This document shows, piece by piece, positions 57,492-64,000 of a stretch of DNA of 64,000 nucleotides. Made by a program: the position numbers and the translations under genes. Positions within the stretch are counted from its first letter, which is position 1; each line of letters starts with the position of its first letter. This DNA is from Neospora caninum Liverpool (taxonomy: Eukaryota > Apicomplexa > Conoidasida > Eucoccidiorida > Sarcocystidae). Below the pieces are notes generated by a model, which made no database searches, was not told where the DNA came from, and worked only from the letters and a program-made list of their open reading frames with translations. The stretch spans positions 4,296,812-4,360,811 of the forward strand of contig NC_018398.1 of the NCBI RefSeq assembly GCF_000208865.1. Reading direction: 5' to 3'.

Positions 57492-59661
57492 TTAAGAACG
57501 GTTTCTGTGCAGACGGAGGCACGCGGCAATGTGAAGGTTGTGTATCCGTGCATCATCCATAAACGCGCTTTGGCCATCGACGCGAGTTCTTTCGAGGAAG
57601 ATGCTAACAGTAGAACCGCCTGCTCGCCCAGTCGCGCTGTGAGCATATCGGTTGAGAAGCACGCAGCGAGATTGTCAGGTCAGTTAACTAAATCGTGCTC
57701 TTTGGACTGGTAATGCATGCGCGCATCGGCACAGAAGTGGGCGACGGAAATGCGCCTGTGCGACCAGATTGTGGTAAAGGATTTTTTTCAATAGACAGCG
57801 CAGCTCACCAGGAGACAGAGCCAATATCGTAGCGGGCGAGCTTCGCGCCTCCGCTGCAGCGTACCGAACAACCAGGACACGAGCACTGCGCACAGATGCA
57901 ACGATCCGCAAACGCAACGTCGCCCAGGCCACTGTCAAGGTCCCGACACCATTCCATCAATAGCCCAGGATCCAATTTCGAAAACCGCGGGAGCAACACA
58001 TCTGGCCGACGGATGATGGGCATAGCCTTCCACGATAGAACTTCAGGTACTTGGCAAAGCACCTCGTTCACGAAGGCGAAGGCGCTTGTTGCCAACTCTG
58101 CAATGGAGTTCGAACGGCTGAATATGTCTGTGCCTCGTTTCAATTCTTCCGCTGTGCCTGCGGGTTGTTCCTCAAACTACCACTCACCCCTGCTCGAAGA
58201 GGACGAACGTCGAATGTCTTTGAGAGACCTCGACTGACGCGCTGCAAGCACCATAGGAGAGAGAACCGTAGGTGCTTCAGCAACGGCCGGCGTCCACCGG
58301 TTAGACAGACTTGTGCACAGAGTCTTGTCAAACCTAATTGCCTGGATCTTTCCTCGGTCACACGCAGATGCTCAGCCTCGGTCCAGGAGCGGCGCTAGGT
58401 CTCCGCATTCACAGCGCCTAGTGGCGAATTCGGCGACGCCTCCACCATACAGAAGTCGAGATGGCCAGCTATCTGGGCGTCAAATGCTCTACAGCAGTTT
58501 GAGCCTCGCCGACGACCGAGATAAAGCCTCACCGTTATCAACCGTCGGCGCGGAGAGCCCGTTCGGCTCTTGCGTCAATAGCAGAAGGCTGCTCCCTGTG
58601 TGAGGGTCGCGCTGACCGCAGCAGAGAGAAAAGAATTGGAGACTCCGGTGTGCCTGGTCACCAACACACTAGGGTGATCCTGCCCGCGTGTGAGGCCAGC
58701 CGCCCAACCATGCGCGTTTCACATGCATTCAAAGGGCGATAGGATCTCTTTCTTACCGTCATTCCTTGGGGAAACATCTACTCTGGTGAGGACACCGCTT
58801 TTGCGTGAGTGGCAAAAAAAGTCTTCTGGGAGGAGCTCAGTCGTGCTCCAACAACGACCGCATCCCTCCCATGTACCAGATGAGCGCTGGCAGCTCCATA
58901 AATCCGTTCAAATGACCCACATGAGCAAACGTGCAAAGGTTGGTGCACAGAAGCATGCATAAATTGGATGGTCTAAGTTACGTTCCTAAAGTGGTCCGAG
59001 CCCTGTACGGCGGTTGGCTGCTCCGCGACAGGGCGGTGGCAAGAATTCATCACATGACGCTGCAACAAGCTACAAGAGACTAGCGTGCTTCCTCTACACT
59101 TAACGTGGCGACACTCCTTGGGTTCATCGTGACGTGATCGTGTCATTTTGGTGGAGGGTCAAATCGCGCAACGACGATGCATGCATCGCGCAAGAAGAGA
59201 CTGCAGTAAGATGCGATCAGGGAACGACACTGAAACAGCTCCGTACCAGGTAGAAACGAGGTAACAGCAGTGAACGAGACGTTGTAAAGGGACGTCCCTC
59301 TGACCCCCCCCCCCCCCTTCTGTGGTAAGACTGAGCAGCCTGCAGGGATGTGGAAGCAGCCGACTTGAAGGCAATACTGTCAGTACGGAACCTTGGACTG
59401 ACTTACCGCCACAGAGGAAGCACGAGCGCGCGACGATAATCCATTGCTGGAGAGAGCGCCAGCATCCGACGGATTGCCTTGCAACACAGAGCCACCAGAG
59501 TGCTGTTTTCCGGCGCGGTCGAACGAGACGGACTGGAGGCTCGACTCAACAACGGCGCTGCCTCCCGCGAGTCCCGACTGGTCCTCGACGAAGCTACCTG
59601 TGGCGCTGATGAGCCCAAAAAACAGCAGAGTCGGCCAGATGGCGAAGGCCATATGAGCCAT
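57492..59661 (-). CDS. Predicted secreted 273-residue protein with a cysteine cluster, five exons
   Basis: Minus-strand exons: 59661-59407 (ATG; donor GCG|GTAAGT), 58611-58533 (donor AACG|GTGAGG), 58241-58188 (donor AGGG|GTGAGT), 58097-57809 (donor TCCTG|GTGAGC) and 57636-57492 (TAA). All four junction phases (0, 1, 1, 2) agree, and three acceptors follow clear pyrimidine tracts. The first 22 residues are a textbook signal peptide (MAHMAFAIWPTLLFFGLISA) followed by an Asp/Ser/Gly-rich stretch. Exon 4 encodes the most ordered part (ELATSAFAFVNEVLCQVPEV, LLPRFSKLDPGLLMEWCRDL) and a cluster of six Cys at 196-210 (CICAQCSCPGCSVRC). I recognise no family; a lineage-specific secreted protein fits. 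The plus strand also shows open frames here, as often happens opposite hydrophobic sequence, so RNA evidence matters. Confidence 0.55.
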
Positions 59662-62600
59662 CGTTAGCGCGGCAAAAGCATTTGCGACACGGGGCGGTTT
59701 CTCCGCTGGCGGTGCAAGACACACGATGGCGCTCGAATCTGCTGGACCCGAGAACGACGGCCTGCCGGCCGCGCCGCGGTTTAATTTCCATATACCGTTG
59801 GAAGCGAGTATTAATAAAGCACCTCTGGAGGAAAACACCACGGAAAGAATGAGGAAGAAGAAGAGACGAAACAGAACAATTCTTGCCGTGAGCACCCCCC
59901 GGTTAGAATAGCCAGTGAGCAAGGCTCAATATCTTGCCCTGTCCTGTGGGAACAGTGACAGGGGCGAATCGCACGGCAAGTCAAAAGGTTCTTTGAATGG
60001 TACTCACGCCTGGCCACGGCCGGTACATCGAGGAGATCTAGATACTGTATTTTGCCGGGATCAAACTGAAAAGATCGTAAAAAGACAGTTTTTGCCGTTC
60101 ATGTAATAGCCCACACCGCACAGGTAGAAGACACAGGTCACATGCGACGCGGCGGAAACAGCGAAAAGCAACGCGGGCTAGATTCGTCGTGGATGAGGGT
60201 TCCCTTGCAATGTTGGAGACCAGCGCCAGATAGCAAGGACCGAATAAACTTTCATTCGTCAACAATGGGCTCCATCAGCACATGCCATCACAGCTTCGAG
60301 TGAAACGAGTCGGTTGCCATGGGAGCGACCGCCAAGTCAACGCAGTTGGGCCCCCGTGATACTTGAGAAGCATGGTGGTACGCCGCTGTCTGTCGATGCA
60401 GAGCAAAGGTACAGAGTGGAAATGAACGCAGCGGCCCAAGGCGAGATAAAAGAATTACCATTCTTGAGATCGACGGTCAGTCTGTTTACTTAAAGGCAAG
60501 CAAGGACACACAAGTGGGGCGGATGTTGCGGCAAGCCGTGAAGTCGCCTCTGTCCTACGCGAGCCGTGGTTAAACAGCGCTTCATCCGTCTAGGCACCCT
60601 AGCAGCAGGTGTGACTGTAAGCCAGTGAACTTCTAGAACGTTCTCCATTCTCTCCCCACAAGAGTTCTTGCATGTTTAAGTTCTGGATATTCTTCTGGGG
60701 GGGTGAAACGGTGCAACTGTTCACGATTCCTCCTTCGGCTGGGGAGTCGGATCGCCGTAGGACCTAGCGAAAACGGTTGTAACACTCTGGACCTTTTTTT
60801 CCTCCTTAAATCCGCGAGAATCCGGTATATGGCACATTTTGTCTGATGGGAAGACCCGCATGCGGGTGCAGCTATTGCAGGTAGACCGCCCCCCTGTTGA
60901 TTTCCAGCACCGCCCTTCGACAGGGCAGTTGATAAAAATCGCCGAGGAACTACGTGAGTAAACCTGCGGGCAGAGGAACCTAAGAACCCCCTTTCTGCTA
61001 TGCGGAAACGACTTTCCAAAGTAAAAGGGGGCTGTTCAGTAGTATGATAACTCTGTATCAACTCCGATGCTTTTTCTTGACGAACAGAGGGCCGAGCTAG
61101 CGATGATCTGTGGTTCCTGGACTGTCGGCAAAGGTTTCGGGATACGCGACGCAACTTTCATCCGGTCAGGAAACGCCTACAGACGCGTCGGTCTGACAAA
61201 TGCCTTTCGATTATATCCAAGATTTTCGTCAACTATACCGATGAACTCCCAGTCCCGGTCACCGTCGCCCGCAGCATACCTCATCGTCCGAGTGCATTAG
61301 TTTTGTGTATATTTGAACGTAGCTACAGTCAGGATTCCTCAGGGTTCCTGAAAAACTACTGTTGTTTATGTTTGATTCTTTGTGGAACTCCGTAAGGTGG
61401 AGGCACAAAGAGTTCGGCTCCTCAGCAGAACGCCGTACAGGGTGGGGTCGCGACACCCCGCTTAAACCCAGAAATAACAGTTCACCAGGCAATGTCCGTG
61501 AATAATTGTGCTTTTCCTGTCAAGTACATTATCAAAGCACACATCCATGCACCCCCATGTACTCAGAGTCAGCGTGCTCACGTGCACAAACACAGATTTT
61601 GCAAGCAGTGGGTTTTTCTTCCTGTTGAATTCGGACCTTTAATGCTACAAGGCAGCTTTGCAATTAGCATTTTGCCGTTTGATGAACTCGGCAACAAAGA
61701 AATGAGTGCGCGCGATGAATTTTACAACTCTTTCTTGCATCTGTGCGTTTGTCCTGATTAATATCTGGTGCATTACACTCACCAACATGGCCATATTCGT
61801 AAATATATTACCTGTCTTTCTTGCTCATCGCACTGCGATGAAAGAAGACACGTTAGTCCACCCAGTAAAGCTTCAACGCACTCAAACACGCATATTTGCC
61901 GGCGAATTATGGCAGGCTATTGCTATCCTTAGGTGGCCGTCGGACAAGAACGGCTGCTGTTCGCAGTGTCACATCCCTGGGTCTTGCCTCCTGTGGTGGT
62001 TGAAAACCTGTATCGTGTCACATACATTTTCGCGTATGGAAAAAACACCCAGGAAATAGTGTCGTATTTCGGATTCGGATGACCGTGCACACGGAAAGAA
62101 AAATATCGAGCTCCACCTGGGAATTGTGGGAGACAGAGTCGTTCCATTAAAGTGACGAGGTTCTGACCTGATTGTGGATTCACGCATTCGAAACAAAAGA
62201 CAAGAGAAGGCAAGGCGCGACGTATGCTTCTGAAGACACGCATTCCCGCTTGCCGGGATAACGCCAACCTGGTGCACTGGGTGACATGTCAACCGGTGTA
62301 AATCGGTGCCATTTTGAACTTGGCGAAGAGTGGCGCGACCTGCCTACTGCAAAGGATCTCAGTGGTGGAGTGGATCATTTGTGTAGAGCAGAAGTTTATC
62401 CGCTGATCCGGCCGCAGAAGCAGGAGTGCGAAACGAGCCTCAGCGAACGGGCAGTATTCTCCACGTTCCGGGGAGCTTGCTCCACTGTGGCGTCGCAATG
62501 AACGTAACAGGCTGCTTGGACACCAACCACACACGGTTCATAGATGAGAACATCGGGATACGAATATAAAGGGGCTGCTCGGTAGAACACTCCCCCCTTC

Positions 62601-64000
62601 CATAGTTGCCAGGGAAATACATCCGTCTGCGAGCAATGCTAGTGGAGCGAGAGACTCGTCTCGGAAGCGTCGACCGTCGCAAAAAGAATACAAGCTGTAG
62701 AGTTGCTGGCATTCTATGTGTCGGTGACGTGGACACGCAAGTCGTGCTCGTTCCCAGAGAACTCTGAAGTCTGCATACTCTGCTGGTCCTGCCAACTAAC
62801 GCGTGGGATCGCTGGCAATTGGAATCCGTAGATGTTATCGATTACCGTGATTTCTCGAGATTCACGGGAAACAAGCTGCAAACGTTGGCTCTAGCAGCTT
62901 AAGCCGTTCAAGCAATATGTTTACAAGCTTTGAGAGATGGATCCAGGAGGAGGCGTTCCAAAGCATGACCTTCGTGTCAGATTCCAGCATGTTGATAGGA
63001 TCCTACGTCTAAACCGCAGCCATTCCGGTAGCCGCAATCGTTGCAGGAGCGACCCAGGAGAGCTGTACCTCAGGCTTTTTTTGTTCAGTTCTCTTCCTTT
63101 CACACTCCGTATGATCTTTGTTACTTCAAGTTCTCTTCCACGAGAAGTATCTCCGTGCACTAACCTCCTGTGACCTTCCCTACCATGGCATGTCTGGGTC
63201 CCTTGCCCCTTTGGTGGATTGCCACGGCATGACGCGCGGCGGCGGAAATCGCTGGAGTCAGAGAGTTTCACCGGCACACACTATTTTCAGTTTCCCTACT
63301 TCTTCGTACTTTCTAGGACACTCTCACTGCCCTTGCGTCCTCCAAGGCTCAAGTCTTCCTTGGCTTTCGTTCCCCTTCAAAAGGTTCCCCCAAAGTAGAA
63401 CCCCGGCTTTTTTTCGGATCTTTTCGGGGCCCAGCCTCGGCGCCAGCTGTCGAGACGCGAGAAAGCGCCCGGCCGATACAGTTCTCGACACGTAATTTCT
63501 CAACGGAAAAAAAGTGGAATATCGTCACTTGCCGGCATGTCCTATTGTATACTGTGGCGTCAAACGTCATCTTTTCTCCGACACTTGCGCTGCCCGGTTG
63601 ACCACCGCTGTGTCGTAGCACGAGCGAGCCAGGCGATCATCACGACAGAAGTGGGGCAGAGCGAAGAACGCCTCGGATTTGTCCTGGTTTTTGCGGAAGA
63701 AAGGAAGCGCATTCTCTATTAGAACCATGATACGGCAGGAGGAACGTTCATCTTCTCTCGCGGAAGAGAATTTTCTGATGTAGTCTATCAGGGCGCTTTG
63801 TGAGGATACGGTTTAGTCGCCGTTTCCGTTTTCATTTGTCGAAACCCCTCCATGGTCTCCTTTGTCAAAGGGGGGCGGGGGGGGGGAGGATGTGAAACAG
63901 GGTGAAGGAAAAGAGTTGAAAGGATCAGGAAAGTATTCGACGTATGTGGATTTCAAACGGAGGAACGTTCACGCCTGTAATGTGTGGTTTTTCCTCGTTT
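59662..64000. other. Terminal region with no supported gene
   Basis: A long pyrimidine tract ending TTTTCCTCCAG (minus strand, about 59830) looks like a 3' splice site of a 5' UTR exon for the secreted-protein gene. A minus frame at 60963-60633 follows a good acceptor (CTGCCCGCAG) and could be a 3' exon, but I find no partner exon. ORFs near 61.9-62.3, 62.9-63.3 and 63.3-63.6 kb are open on both strands and cannot be assigned. G-rich homopolymer runs occur near 63870. Confidence 0.35.

Noticed and set aside
59662..59922. Extension of the secreted-protein exon to the full 180-codon ORF
   Set aside because: The ORF opens with TTG, and its first hydrophobic stretch is a pyrimidine tract ending in an acceptor-like CAG; the first ATG (59661) starts a clear signal peptide.

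Overview
The window is nuclear DNA from an apicomplexan, almost certainly a tissue-cyst-forming coccidian (Toxoplasma, Hammondia or Neospora type). The evidence is GC-rich exons with many short spliced introns, strong GTAAGT/GTGAGT donors, Ser/Pro/Gln/Glu low-complexity extensions on conserved proteins, a nuclear-encoded plastid RNA polymerase alpha subunit carrying a signal-peptide-like leader, and a nuclear copy of a mitochondrial cox3 fragment. I cannot settle the species from the sequence alone. One gap of exactly 100 N (712-811) marks a scaffold join.

Layout. 1-11038 (+) is the 3' two thirds of exportin-1 (CRM1/XPO1) in 18 visible exons; its 5' end lies upstream of the window or in the gap. 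11039-13955 is a convergent intergenic stretch holding a cox3-like nuclear mitochondrial insertion. 13956-20717 (-) is a four-exon gene for a protein of about 1663 residues, rich in Gln, Ser and Pro and of no family I recognise. 20718-26562 is a long divergent intergenic region. 26563-29010 (+) is a single-exon gene for a disordered 815-residue protein. 29405-36268 (+) is a nine-exon gene whose C-terminus joins a glutaredoxin fold lacking CxxC to three pairs of CxxC zinc knuckles, resembling the GRXCR family. 38613-39776 (-) is a two-exon LC8-type dynein light chain whose exons are too short to show as long ORFs. 43252-48803 (+) is the plastid-targeted RNA polymerase alpha subunit in five exons.

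From 48.8 kb to the end the character changes. There are no long clean exons and no (TA)n arrays beyond 49,075. A satellite array (about 51.06-55.23 kb) has higher-order structure: ancestral monomers of about 266 bp (A, and B in 266- and 215-bp forms) combine into units of 481, 532 and 747 bp, with older degenerate monomers at both edges. Beyond it, a phase-consistent five-exon model on the minus strand (57492-59661) predicts a 273-residue secreted protein with a cysteine cluster. This looks like a lineage-specific, possibly subtelomeric-style domain, which is inference.

The conserved genes do not form a pathway: nuclear export, microtubule motor/hub, plastid transcription, and a possible zinc/redox-fold scaffold. 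Exon coordinates were read by eye from splice motifs, reading phase and family resemblance; no search or RNA evidence was available.
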